Shown: positions 25,690 to 34,264 of the stretch, one piece after another
Position numbering within the stretch: position 1 is the stretch's first letter
Layout: each line of letters begins with the position of its first letter
From: Micromonospora sp. HNM0581
Lineage (GTDB): Bacteria; Actinomycetota; Actinomycetes; Mycobacteriales; Micromonosporaceae
Direction: 5' to 3'
DNA length: 64,000 nt
Assembly: GCF_012726175.1 (NCBI RefSeq)
Contig: NZ_JAASAD010000008.1
Coordinates: 62,001 to 126,000, forward strand
Translations under genes and position numbers: made by a program
Notes under the pieces: generated by a model
The model's input: only the letters and a program-made list of their open reading frames with translations
The model's database searches: none
Told to the model about the DNA's origin: nothing

Positions 25690-25992
25690 GCCGGCCTGGC
25701 TCATCGGACCGACAGCAGCGGCCATGGCGATGGTGCCGGCGGTGACGTTCCGGCCAGTCCGGAGACGAAGGCGAAGGCCATTCCCGTAGCGGCGCCACCG
25801 ATGGCGGTGGCCTTCGCGTCGTGGCCCAGGACCGCGTCCGCGACATTTCGCCGATCACGTGGTCGACGAACTCGTACGACCACAGCACCGCCAGAAGTAT
25901 TCCCGTTGCGGCGCTGACCAGGACGGGCCGTCCCCGCGCGCGGGGACGGCCCGCCTCAGCCGTGTCTGTGCGGTGACTTCCGTGACCGTCAT
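25690..25992 (-). pseudogene. Decayed small membrane-protein gene with several frameshifts
   Basis: On the minus strand an ATG at 25992 begins MTVTEVTAQTRLRR, but the protein-like signal then jumps frame at least three times in 250 bases. The first frame runs to GDGPSWSA, the next gives AATGILLAVLWSYEFVDHVIGE, the next NVADAVLGHDAKATAIGG and MAFAFVSGLAG, and the last VTAGTIAMAAAVGPMSQAG. Joined, these make a plausible small protein with two or three membrane helices; no single frame is intact. Sequencing error could explain one shift but hardly three. I do not know the parent family. Confidence 0.5.
25925..25952. repeat. Perfect 28-bp palindrome
   Basis: 14-bp arms without spacer (25925-25938 with 25939-25952), very GC-rich, inside the N-terminal part of the decayed minus-strand gene. 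It could act as a terminator for the small gene ending at 25545 or be a cruciform-forming site. Confidence 0.55.
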
Positions 25993-26105
25993 GATTGGAT
26001 TATCAGAACGGCCCGGTGACCGGCCTTCTCCCGAGTTGCCGAATCGGCCGCCGAGACGGCAATCTGGGATAGCGTGTGGACCCCGGCTTACTCCATCGTG
26101 GAGGC

Positions 26106-26951
26106 ATGTCGGTCTACGCCAACCAGCAACGTCGCGTGCGAGCCTCCGTGTCCGCCGTCCTGCAGCGGCTGTTCGTCCTCGTCGAGGAAGCACCGCCCGA
26201 CCTACCTGTCACTGCGGCTTGGACGGTGGCCGACACGATGGCGCACCTGGCCGGTGTCGCCGCGATGGGTCTCGGGCTCGTCCGTTCCGTTCCGCCCGAC
26301 CTACCGGTCCCCGCGCTGCTCCAGTGGCGTGAACGCACCACGGTGGACAGCATCTCGGTGATGAATGCCGAGGTGCTGCGGTGCTACACCGAGCGGCGGG
26401 TGCCGGTGCTGTCCGCCCGGCTGCGTGACGACGTGCAGGCCGTCCTCCGGGCTGCGGAGCACACCGGCCCGGACCACGAGGTGAGGTGGCTCGGTGACGC
26501 GCGGTTGCCGGTGGACGGGCTGCTCGCCCACCTGTTGAACGAGCTGAACATTCACGCCTGGGACATTGCGAAGGCGCTCAGCGTGCCCTGGGTCATCGAT
26601 CCGGCCGACGCGGCCCTGTTCGTCGACCTCTTCCTGGTCGGCATGACGCGTCGCGGCTACGGAAACCTGCTGGATCGTGACGGCGCGGTGTACCCGGGAC
26701 GTGTCTCGGTCACCCTCCGACACATGTTCGGTCCCGATGTCACCCTGGCTCTCGTCGCTGGCCGAGTGGTCGTGGAGCCGCCCGACCCCCGCCCGGACGT
26801 CCGGCTGTCCTTTGATCCGGCCGCCTTCACTCTGATGATGTTCGGCCGGATGGGTCGGGGCCGGGCCGTGCTCACCCGCAAGGTGATCGTCGGCGGGCGC
26901 CGGCCGTGGCTGTTACCCATCTTCCTGCGGACCATGCGCCTGCCGTCCTAG
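26106..26951 (+). CDS. DinB-fold maleylpyruvate isomerase-like protein with C-terminal SCP2-like region
   Basis: A 281-residue protein. The N-terminal DinB bundle has TVADTMAHLAGVA with the first His ligand and LLNELNIHAWDIAKAL with the second metal-ligand group. The C-terminal about 90 residues (VTLALVAGRVVVEPPDP, then FDPAAFTLMMFGRMGR) look like the SCP2-type sterol-carrier fold often attached to these proteins. ATG 26106 is preceded by GGAGG at an unusually short distance; GTG 26076 is an alternative with no ribosome site. It is the second such protein flanking the enediyne genes. Thiol-dependent chemistry is a family inference. Confidence 0.75.
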   Translation: MSVYANQQRRVRASVSAVLQRLFVLVEEAPPDLPVTAAWTVADTMAHLAGVAAMGLGLVRSVPPDLPVPALLQWRERTTVDSISVMNAEVLRCYTERRVPVLSARLRDDVQAVLRAAEHTGPDHEVRWLGDARLPVDGLLAHLLNELNIHAWDIAKALSVPWVIDPADAALFVDLFLVGMTRRGYGNLLDRDGAVYPGRVSVTLRHMFGPDVTLALVAGRVVVEPPDPRPDVRLSFDPAAFTLMMFGRMGRGRAVLTRKVIVGGRRPWLLPIFLRTMRLPS

Positions 26952-27074
26952 ACCCGTGACAGCGCTCCGGGGCGGCTCCTACGGGCGCGCATCCGCGCAA
27001 TACCGAAGAAGTAGCCGCGGAGCGGTCGATGCGACGGTAAATGGGACGGTTCACGGACCGCAATTCAAGGAGGA

Positions 27075-28259
27075 ATGGTGACGCTGACTGAGATCCCTAT
27101 GCGTGAGGAGATCCTCCGGCGTGTCGCGAAGGCAGAGCCTGTGCTCCGAGAGAACGTGGTGTGGTCCGAGGAGCACCGGCGCCTGCACGATTCGACGGTC
27201 GAGGCGATGGCCGAGGCGGGCATCTTTCGGATGCGGGTGCCCAAGCGCTACGGCGGCTTCGAGTGCGACGGGGCCACCCTGGTCGAGGTGGGCGCGGCTC
27301 TGGGCCGCGTCGACGGCTCCGTGGCCTGGGTGGCGATGGTCAACTGGATTCCCACCTATCTGGTCTGCATGTTCCCCGACGAGGTGCAGGATGAGGTGTT
27401 CTCCACCCCGGACGTTCGGGTGTGCGGCACCAACGCGCCGAAGGGTGTGATGGTTCCGGTGGAAGGTGGTTACCTCCTCACCGGCCGCTGGCCTTTCGTC
27501 AGTGGAGCCCACCACGCGCACTGGATGGAGGCTGCGGCGGTGATCCTGCGCGACGGCGCCGAGCCCGAACCGGTGATGACCATGGTGCCGATGTCCGACA
27601 TGGAACTTGTCGACGACTGGCACACCACGGGGTTGCGTGGCTCCGGCAGCGTCACCACGGTCGCCACGGACGTCTTCGTCCCCGCCGAGCGGGTCATACC
27701 GCTGGAGGCCGCGCTCGCTCCGCGGACCCTGTCCTCGACCAACGCGACGATCCCCATCTACCAAACCCCGGCTACCCTGGTCGCTGCCGTCTCTGGCGTT
27801 GGCCTGTTGACGGGTCTGGCCAGGGCGGCTTGGGACGTCTTCTTCGAGCGGCTTCCAGAACGGAAGATCATCTACACCGACTATGCGAGTCAGGCCGAGG
27901 CTCCGCTGACCCACCTACGGGTCGGCGCCGCAGCACACAAGATCGACCAGGCCATGTTTCACGCCCGGCGGATCGCAGACGTCGTAGACCATAAGGCGTT
28001 CAGCGGAGAGGGGTGGACCGTCGAGGAGCGGGTTCGGGTTCGCGCGGACCAGGGTGAGGCGGCTCGCCTGGCCAAGGAAGTCGCCGACACCCTCCAGATG
28101 GCAAGCGGTGGCACCTCCATCTACCGCGACGTACCGATCCAGCGGATCGTGCGGGACATCACATCGGCCGCCCTGCACGGCCTGGTTGTGCCGGACGTGA
28201 ACACCGAGCTCTACGGTCGGATCCTGTGTGGGCTGGAGCCGAACACCCTCTACTTGTAG
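27075..28259 (+). CDS. Class D flavin-dependent monooxygenase-like protein (acyl-CoA dehydrogenase fold)
   Basis: A 394-residue protein of the acyl-CoA dehydrogenase fold. TGRWPFVSGAHHAHW matches the monooxygenase branch (HpaC2-, HsaA- and KijD3-like), which uses reduced flavin supplied by a separate reductase to hydroxylate aromatics or amino sugars. The N-terminal MRVPKRYGGFECDG segment and the C-terminal helical domain (LQMASGGTSIYRDVPIQRIVRD) are also typical. An AAGGAGG site lies 1 base before ATG 27075 and 4 before GTG 27078, so either start is possible. The flavin reductase at 14836 could be the partner. This gene ends the enediyne-side block. Confidence 0.85.
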   Translation: MVTLTEIPMREEILRRVAKAEPVLRENVVWSEEHRRLHDSTVEAMAEAGIFRMRVPKRYGGFECDGATLVEVGAALGRVDGSVAWVAMVNWIPTYLVCMFPDEVQDEVFSTPDVRVCGTNAPKGVMVPVEGGYLLTGRWPFVSGAHHAHWMEAAAVILRDGAEPEPVMTMVPMSDMELVDDWHTTGLRGSGSVTTVATDVFVPAERVIPLEAALAPRTLSSTNATIPIYQTPATLVAAVSGVGLLTGLARAAWDVFFERLPERKIIYTDYASQAEAPLTHLRVGAAAHKIDQAMFHARRIADVVDHKAFSGEGWTVEERVRVRADQGEAARLAKEVADTLQMASGGTSIYRDVPIQRIVRDITSAALHGLVVPDVNTELYGRILCGLEPNTLYL

Positions 28260-28272
28260 GCAGACGATGGCA

Positions 28273-28309
28273 CCCGAGCCCTCCCACCAGGCTGCTGGGA
28301 GGGCTCGGG
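28273..28309. terminator. Bidirectional hairpin terminator
   Basis: A 14-bp stem (28273-28286 with 28296-28309) and 9-base loop between the convergent monooxygenase-like and MFS genes. It marks a likely boundary between the enediyne and metallophore regions. Confidence 0.7.
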
Positions 28310-28473
28310 AGCGGACACCGGCTGCGGAGCCAGGCATGATCGGGGAGACGTCACCGTAGAACGGTGGGACTGCGACCCGGCAGTTCCCACCTCGTCCAGA
28401 CGCCGGCCGTACGCCGACGGTATTCGGTACCGAGCCCGATCATTCTCGTCCGACGGGGCCATTGTCTCCGCAG

Positions 28474-29721
28474 TTACCCGTCCGACTTGCCGTGACTGAC
28501 GGAGAAGCCCCGGGACGAGGGAACCATCACTGCGGCTGCCGTTGGAGCGGCGAAACACACCACCGCGCAGACGGCCAGCACCACGGTCGCGCCGAACTGG
28601 TCGATCGCGGGTGCGATGAGTGCGAGACCGACCGGTGCGAGCCCGTAGGAGAGCAGGAAGTCGAGTGAGGACACCCGGGCTAGTTTGGTGGGTTCCACCT
28701 CGCGTTGGGTGGCGGTGAACCAGGGAACGTTGAACAGTTCGATGCCGATGCCGGCGAGCACGTACGCGGCGAAGATCACTACGGGGTGCACCGGTAGCAG
28801 CAGGCTCAACGGCACGAGTCCGTAGAGCGCTAGCCCGCCCAGCGCGGCCCAGCCCTGGGCGCGGGGCCGCCACCTGGCGATGATCATGGCTCCGACGAGA
28901 GCGCCAATCGTGTAGGTGGTCATCGCGGCCGCCAGCACGGCCTCGCTGCCGAAGCGGTCCCGGCTGACCAGGGGCAGGACCACGAAGGTGGCCGAGTACC
29001 CGGTGGCGATCACCGCCGTCAGCGCGGCCAGGCCGGCGACGAACCAGGGATGTCTACGGGCTTCACGCATCCCGTCGGCGAAGTCGGCCAGGATGTTCGG
29101 CCTGGTGGTCGAAGGTTCGGCCGAGTCGTTTCCGGGGGGAGGAACCAGAGCGGCCACCAACCACAGGACGCCGATGCCCCACAGCAGCACCGGCGTGGAG
29201 ACGGCTACGGCCAGTAGCGCGGTGAGCCCGGGCGCGACCAGGGTGGTGACGCGGACCGCGAGGGTGATCGCGGCGTTCGCCTGTTGCCGCTGTGGCTCGG
29301 CGACGACCTCGGCGGTCAGTGCCTGGAAAGCCGGGCGGCACGCGCCCTGCCCCGCGCCCACCACGAAGGCTGCGGCTGCCGCCACCACCAACGACCGGTC
29401 CAGAGTCATGGCCATGACGGGTGTGGCGAGGGCGGCGATCAGCCCGGACCACAGCACTGTCTGCCGCCGGGAGTAACGGTCGGCCAGGACGCCGGCGACC
29501 GGCATGGCGGCGAGGAAACCCGCGGTGCGTGTGGCCAGGAGGACCCCGAGCCCGACGCCGGTCAGTGATCGGTCGAGGACTGCCAGTCCGAGGATGAACG
29601 GCAGTGCCCACGTTGCCACGCCGGAGGCCATCGTGCCGGTCCAGAGCCGGATGAAGGACGGGCTTCGCAACAAGGGGATCGGCGCGGGGTGGCTCTCCAC
29701 GGCACTGTCCTGCGTGTGCAT
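28474..29721 (-). CDS. MFS exporter (EntS-like)
   Basis: A 415-residue major facilitator with about 12 membrane helices. ADRYSRRQTVLWSG is the conserved loop 2-3 motif. The overall pattern resembles the EntS/MFS_3 group that exports siderophores. It is downstream of a FecBCD-like importer operon on the same strand (22-base gap to the ATPase gene), which supports export of a chelator made by the divergent genes. The cargo is inferred. Confidence 0.85.
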   Translation of the reverse strand: MHTQDSAVESHPAPIPLLRSPSFIRLWTGTMASGVATWALPFILGLAVLDRSLTGVGLGVLLATRTAGFLAAMPVAGVLADRYSRRQTVLWSGLIAALATPVMAMTLDRSLVVAAAAAFVVGAGQGACRPAFQALTAEVVAEPQRQQANAAITLAVRVTTLVAPGLTALLAVAVSTPVLLWGIGVLWLVAALVPPPGNDSAEPSTTRPNILADFADGMREARRHPWFVAGLAALTAVIATGYSATFVVLPLVSRDRFGSEAVLAAAMTTYTIGALVGAMIIARWRPRAQGWAALGGLALYGLVPLSLLLPVHPVVIFAAYVLAGIGIELFNVPWFTATQREVEPTKLARVSSLDFLLSYGLAPVGLALIAPAIDQFGATVVLAVCAVVCFAAPTAAAVMVPSSRGFSVSHGKSDG

Positions 29722-29743
29722 CGTTCTCCCGATACGGATGCGG

Positions 29744-30547
29744 TCAACCCGCGACGACTGTGGCGTCGGTTCGCGAGGTGGTGGCGGCCAGGTAGGTGAT
29801 GCGGAGGGTGCCTGCGGTGGGCTCCCGGTCGACGAGTACCTCCACGCCGTAGACCGATCTGATCAGTTCGGCGGTGAGGACCGTCTCGGGCGGACCGGCG
29901 GCGAACACCTGCCCGTGGTCGAGGACGACGACGTGGTGGCAGTAACGTGCGGCGAGATTGAGGTCGTGCAGGGCGACGACGCAGGTGACCCTCAGCGATC
30001 CGAGTAGTTCGAGTAGTTCGAGCTGGTAACGGATGTCGAGATGATTGGTGGGCTCGTCGAGCAGGATCTCCCGTGGTTCCTGTGCGAGGGCGCGGGCGAG
30101 TTGAACGCGCTGCTTTTCCCCTCCCGACAGGGTGTGCCAGCTTTGGTGCTGCTTGTCGGCGATGCCGACTCGACTCAGCGCCGCATCGATGACCTGCTGA
30201 TCGTGCTCGGTCAGCGCGTCGAAGCGGCCCCGGAACGGTGTGCGGCCGAGCTCGACGACCTGCCGGACGCTGACGTGATTGTGGGCGGTCACGTCCTGCT
30301 CGACGACGGCGAGCCGCCGGGCGAGGATCCGCCGGCTCAGGTCCCGCAGGTTGGTTTCGTCGTACTCGACGGTGCCGGTGTCGGGGCGGCGCAATCCGGC
30401 GAGCAGGCGCAGCAGGGTCGACTTGCCCGAGCCGTTGGGGCCGAGAAGCCCGACGACCTTTCCGTCCCGAGCGGCCAAGTCGATGTTGTCCAGCAGCCGG
30501 TGTCCCTTGACCGACCAGGAGAGATCGGTGGCGTTGATGCGGCCCAT
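29744..30547 (-). CDS. Metal-chelate ABC importer, ATP-binding protein (FecE/FepC-like)
   Basis: A 267-residue ATPase. Walker A is GPNGSGKST, the signature is LSGGEKQR and Walker B is EILLDEPTNHLD. The FepC-type HDLNLAARYCHHVVVLDHG segment is present. The chosen ATG at 30547 overlaps the permease stop (ATGA); the frame is open further upstream but without coding character. It powers the permease next to it. Confidence 0.92.
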   Translation of the reverse strand: MGRINATDLSWSVKGHRLLDNIDLAARDGKVVGLLGPNGSGKSTLLRLLAGLRRPDTGTVEYDETNLRDLSRRILARRLAVVEQDVTAHNHVSVRQVVELGRTPFRGRFDALTEHDQQVIDAALSRVGIADKQHQSWHTLSGGEKQRVQLARALAQEPREILLDEPTNHLDIRYQLELLELLGSLRVTCVVALHDLNLAARYCHHVVVLDHGQVFAAGPPETVLTAELIRSVYGVEVLVDREPTAGTLRITYLAATTSRTDATVVAG

Positions 30548-31644
30548 CAGGACTCCAGACGCTTGAGGACCAGCGCGAAGGCCGGCGCACCGAGCAGCGC
30601 GGTGATCACGCCGGCGGGTAGTTCGTGCGGCGTGAACGCTGTCCGGGCGAAGGTGTCCACCCAGATGAGCAGGATGGCGCCGAGAACCGCGGACAGGGGA
30701 AGCAACGAACGGTGCATCGGACTGCCCAGGATGCGGACGGCGTGTGGGACCAGCAGCCCGACGAATCCGATCGCGCCGGAGGCTGCCACGGCGGCTGCCG
30801 TGATGAGAGAGGTCAGCACCATCAGCCAGATGCGGACCGCGGTGACGTTCACGCCCAGGGCGGCGGCGGAGTCCCAGCCGAACGTGAAGGCGTCGAGGGA
30901 CGAGGCGAAGAACTGGATCGCCAGCAACCCCGCCAGAATGATGACGACAGTGAAGGTGACTCCGTCCCACCGGGCGCCCGCCAGGGTCCCGAGCAGCCAG
31001 TAGGTGAAGCCGCGGGTGGAGTTGGCGTCCCCGCTGACCATGAGGATGAGACTGGTGATCGCGGCGAAGAACTGGGACACGAGCACACCGGTGAGCACCA
31101 CGCGGGTGGGGCTGGCGACACGCCCTCCACCGAGCAGGACCAGCAGCAGGCCGAAAGCGACCAGACCGCCGACGAAAGCTCCGGTCGACAGGGAGATGCC
31201 GCCGCCGATACCCAGGAGGATGACGGCTACCGCGCCGGTCGAGGCGCCGGAGGAGACTCCCAGCAGGTACGGATCGGCCAGGGGATTCCTGGTGATCGCC
31301 TGCAGGACCGCGCCCGAGACCGCCAGTGCCGCGCCGACGAACGCGGACAGCAGTACGCGCGGGAAGCGTGACTCCCAGATGAGTGCGTCCAGCAGTCTCG
31401 GCAGCGGCGGGTTCGGGGCGAGCTCACCGAGGCCGATGTGTCGCATGATCGTGGACACGACGTCGAGGTGGTCGATGTTCGCACTGCCGAACAGCGACGC
31501 TGCGATGATCGACGTCAGCAGTCCGACCGAGGCCAGGAGGATGACGGCCGGCACGGAGGCGCGCCGCAGACGCGATGACGTCGGCCGGGAGCCGGCGATC
31601 GGGTCCGGGACACGCCTGGCCGGTTCGTGCAGGTTCGTCGTCAT
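30547..31644 (-). CDS. Metal-chelate ABC importer, FecCD-type permease
   Basis: A 365-residue permease with about ten membrane helices after a hydrophilic N-terminus. It has the family motifs ITRNPLADPYLLGVSSGA and the cytoplasmic GAIGFVGLLVPHAVRILGS loop that contacts the ATPase. It is the only permease in this operon, so it probably works as a homodimer, like BtuC. It starts 13 bases after the binding-protein stop. Confidence 0.92.
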   Translation of the reverse strand: MTTNLHEPARRVPDPIAGSRPTSSRLRRASVPAVILLASVGLLTSIIAASLFGSANIDHLDVVSTIMRHIGLGELAPNPPLPRLLDALIWESRFPRVLLSAFVGAALAVSGAVLQAITRNPLADPYLLGVSSGASTGAVAVILLGIGGGISLSTGAFVGGLVAFGLLLVLLGGGRVASPTRVVLTGVLVSQFFAAITSLILMVSGDANSTRGFTYWLLGTLAGARWDGVTFTVVIILAGLLAIQFFASSLDAFTFGWDSAAALGVNVTAVRIWLMVLTSLITAAAVAASGAIGFVGLLVPHAVRILGSPMHRSLLPLSAVLGAILLIWVDTFARTAFTPHELPAGVITALLGAPAFALVLKRLES

Positions 31645-31657
31645 GGTCGTGGGCTGC

Positions 31658-32683
31658 TCATCGGAACTTGTTCAGGCCTTCGACCAGGGCGGGAACCATC
31701 TCCACACTGCCGTAGGAGGGGTCCATCTGGGCGCCGGGTATGGTGACGAACCGGTCGTCTGTCACCGCGCCGAGCTTGCTGGTGAGCGGGTCGTTCTTCA
31801 GCAGGGAGATTTTCTCCGCTGCGGTGTCGTTGGGCTCGCCTCTGGTCAGGTCGGCCAGGATGATGACGTCGGGATTGCGGGCAGCGACCTCGTCCCAGCT
31901 CACCTCGGCCCACTTGGTCTTGGCGTCGTCGAAGATGTTCTTCACCCCGACGAGGTCGGAGACGTGTTGCGGCAGGCCGCCGGGACCTGCGGCCCAGGGC
32001 GTCCCGTCGTAGGTGGAGTAGAACCACAGCACCTTGAGTGGCTCGTCCTTGTTTTCCATGGCGCCCACTGCCTGGTCCACCAGGGCCTTCTGCTCAGCCG
32101 CCAGCTTCTCGCCGGCGTCCGGAACGCTCATGATCTTGGCTAGGGTGCGGTACTCGTCATACAACATGTCGAAGTCCGCGTCCGGCACGCTGACGTGGTA
32201 GCTGCAGTCGAACTCGGTGACGTAGGTTGCCACACCGAGGTCGTGTAGCTGCTCACGATCGCCGGCCTGTTCTGCGGTGAGGAAGCTCCCGAAGCTGCTG
32301 TAGACGAAGTCCGGTTGCGCTTCGAGCAGCTTCTCGTGCTTGAGTGGCTCTCCGCGTGGACTCAGTTGCGGGATCTTCGCGTACGGCTCGACCAACGCGG
32401 CCGGTGGCTCGTAGATCTCGTAGGCCGACCCGACGACCCGGTCGCCCACCCCGAGTTTGATGAGGATCTCGGCTGCGGTCTGGTTCAGCGTGACGACCCG
32501 TTGTGGCACCGCTTCGAGCGTCACGTCGGTGCCGCAGTTCGTCATGGTGAGTGGGTAGGTCGTTCCACCCGGTGCCGTCGGCGCTGCCGCGGTAGGTGCG
32601 TCGGAGGGTTGGCCGCTCGAACATCCGGCGAGGAACAGCATCGCCGCAGCAGCCGTGACTCTGATACCCGTTGTCGTTTTCAT
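31658..32683 (-). CDS. Metal-chelate-binding lipoprotein (ABC importer)
   Basis: A 341-residue periplasmic-binding-type lipoprotein. The signal ends in the lipobox LFLAGC (Cys at about residue 21). The mature part has the usual start of the FecB/BtuF family (PQRVVTLNQTAAEILIKLG). I chose ATG 32683, which puts the signal peptide at the N-terminus. No ribosome site precedes it, but TAGCCT lies 7 bases upstream, compatible with a leaderless transcript. It is first in the importer-MFS operon and divergent from the biosynthetic genes. No IdeR-type box is seen upstream, unlike the second importer at 59 kb. Confidence 0.9.
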   Translation of the reverse strand: MKTTTGIRVTAAAAMLFLAGCSSGQPSDAPTAAAPTAPGGTTYPLTMTNCGTDVTLEAVPQRVVTLNQTAAEILIKLGVGDRVVGSAYEIYEPPAALVEPYAKIPQLSPRGEPLKHEKLLEAQPDFVYSSFGSFLTAEQAGDREQLHDLGVATYVTEFDCSYHVSVPDADFDMLYDEYRTLAKIMSVPDAGEKLAAEQKALVDQAVGAMENKDEPLKVLWFYSTYDGTPWAAGPGGLPQHVSDLVGVKNIFDDAKTKWAEVSWDEVAARNPDVIILADLTRGEPNDTAAEKISLLKNDPLTSKLGAVTDDRFVTIPGAQMDPSYGSVEMVPALVEGLNKFR

Positions 32684-32807
32684 CGGTGGCAGGCTAGCAG
32701 TCCGCGCGGCGGCAGCGAAGGGTCGCGGCGGGTGATCTCGTTCGGGTTGATCGCGGCGCCCGCTCGATGGGTCGATTATTAACAAGTGACTGATATCGAT
32801 CGCCTAT

Positions 32808-32822
32808 TGCACATGGTTTTCG
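32808..32822. promoter_or_regulatory. Candidate Zur-like metal-regulator site
   Basis: TGCACATGGTTTTCG matches about 12 of 15 positions of a generic actinobacterial Zur-type sequence (TGAAAATGGTTTTCA). It overlaps a possible promoter: TTGCAC at 32807-32812, 17-base spacer, TAGACA at 32830-32835. It lies in the divergent region of the metallophore genes. The consensus was recalled, not computed, so this is weak. Confidence 0.25.
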
Positions 32823-32842
32823 AGTCTAGTAGACATGGCGGA

Positions 32843-34237
32843 GTGACCACGTCGCAATCAGTAACCGAATCGATGCTGGCTGGAGTTCGGCCCGTCCCGC
32901 TCACCGCCCTGCGGCATCCCGCGGTTTCCACGCTTCTGGACGACCACCGGGCCCTGCTCGTCGAACTTCTGGACGGTCTGGGTTCGCCGCTGCACGTCGT
33001 GCTGCCGGAGGTCTTCGAGGAGAACATCGCCGCGCTTCGGCGGACGTTCGCCGAGGCGGGTGCCGACGTCGACATCCTGTTCGCCAAGAAGGCGAACAAG
33101 GCCGACTGCTTCGTCCGGTCGGCCGCCGCTGCCGGCGTCGGAGTCGACGTCGCCAGCGCCGCCGAACTCGTCAAAGCCCTGGCCGGCGGAGTACCCGGCC
33201 ACCGGATCGGCATCTCCGGCCCGGAGAAGGACGACACGCTGCACGCTCTCGCTGTCCAGCACGACTGTCTGGTCGCCGTCGACTCGGTCAGCGAACTCCG
33301 CCGGCTAGCCGCCACCGCCAGACTGACGAATCGGCAGGTGCGGGTGCTGCTGCGGGCTCGGACCGGAAGCCAGCCGGGAAGTCGCTTCGGCATGGCCGTG
33401 GTCGAGCGTGACGCGGCGGTCGACCAGTGTCTCGAACTCGTCGAGCACGTCCGCCTTTGTGGATTCTCGTTCCACCTCAACGGCTACTCGCCGGAGGAAC
33501 GGGCGATCGCGGCGAACGAGATGATCGAACACTGTCTCGACGCCAGGCGACGCGGCGCACCGGCCACCGATCTGGTCAACATCGGCGGCGGTCTACCCAT
33601 GCGCTACGTCGAGCCGCGGCTCTGGGATGAATTCCTCCGACACAACGAGCCGGCCCAGTATCACGGGACCAAGACCTCCAGGGGCCTCTACTTCTACCCG
33701 TACGGAGGAATGCCCACCACCGAGGCCGCGCGCACGATCATGAACCATCCCGTCGACGGGGACGAGAGCCTGTCGGCGAAGGCTGCCCGCGTCGGCATCC
33801 GTTTCGTCGTCGAACCCGGCAGGTCGCTGTTGGACCAGGCAGGATTCACCGTGTTCCGCGTGCAACAGGTCGAGGACCGGCGCGACACCGACGGGTACGC
33901 GATCGCCACCGTGGCAGGCAACAGCCTGAGCCTCTGCGAACAGTGGTTCAACACCGACTACCTACCGGACCCCATCCTGCTCTCGGCTCAGTCCGTTGCC
34001 AGCGAGGAGTTCCCGGCCTGCGTCGCGGGCTCGACCTGTCTGGAGAACGACATGGTCACCTGGCGCAAGATCGGCTTTTCCCGGCCGGTACGCCCCGGTG
34101 ACCACCTCGTCTACCTCAACACCGCCGGCTACCACTCAGATTTCCTCGAATCCCGCTTCCACGACACCGCGTTGCCGTTGAAAGCGGTCCTCCGGCTCCG
34201 TGACGGATCACCGCGCTGGCGACTGGACGGAATCTGA
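32843..34237 (+). CDS. PLP-dependent decarboxylase, LysA/SbnH-like (fold type III)
   Basis: A 464-residue fold-type III PLP enzyme of the diaminopimelate/ornithine decarboxylase group. The Schiff-base Lys is in FAKKANKADCF. The substrate side shows NIGGGLPMRY, VEPGRSLLDQAG and the CLENDMVTW motif that supplies the dimer-partner Cys. In staphyloferrin B synthesis SbnH decarboxylates a diaminopropionate-containing intermediate, so this enzyme may create an ethylenediamine-type unit, by analogy. The frame is open from GTG 32786. I prefer GTG 32843 because the candidate promoter would place transcription start there (leaderless), but the longer 483-residue form is possible. It is first of a run of seven plus-strand genes. 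Confidence 0.85.
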   Translation: MTTSQSVTESMLAGVRPVPLTALRHPAVSTLLDDHRALLVELLDGLGSPLHVVLPEVFEENIAALRRTFAEAGADVDILFAKKANKADCFVRSAAAAGVGVDVASAAELVKALAGGVPGHRIGISGPEKDDTLHALAVQHDCLVAVDSVSELRRLAATARLTNRQVRVLLRARTGSQPGSRFGMAVVERDAAVDQCLELVEHVRLCGFSFHLNGYSPEERAIAANEMIEHCLDARRRGAPATDLVNIGGGLPMRYVEPRLWDEFLRHNEPAQYHGTKTSRGLYFYPYGGMPTTEAARTIMNHPVDGDESLSAKAARVGIRFVVEPGRSLLDQAGFTVFRVQQVEDRRDTDGYAIATVAGNSLSLCEQWFNTDYLPDPILLSAQSVASEEFPACVAGSTCLENDMVTWRKIGFSRPVRPGDHLVYLNTAGYHSDFLESRFHDTALPLKAVLRLRDGSPRWRLDGI

Positions 34238-34264
34238 GCAGTCTCGAACGAAGGAGAACCTCTC

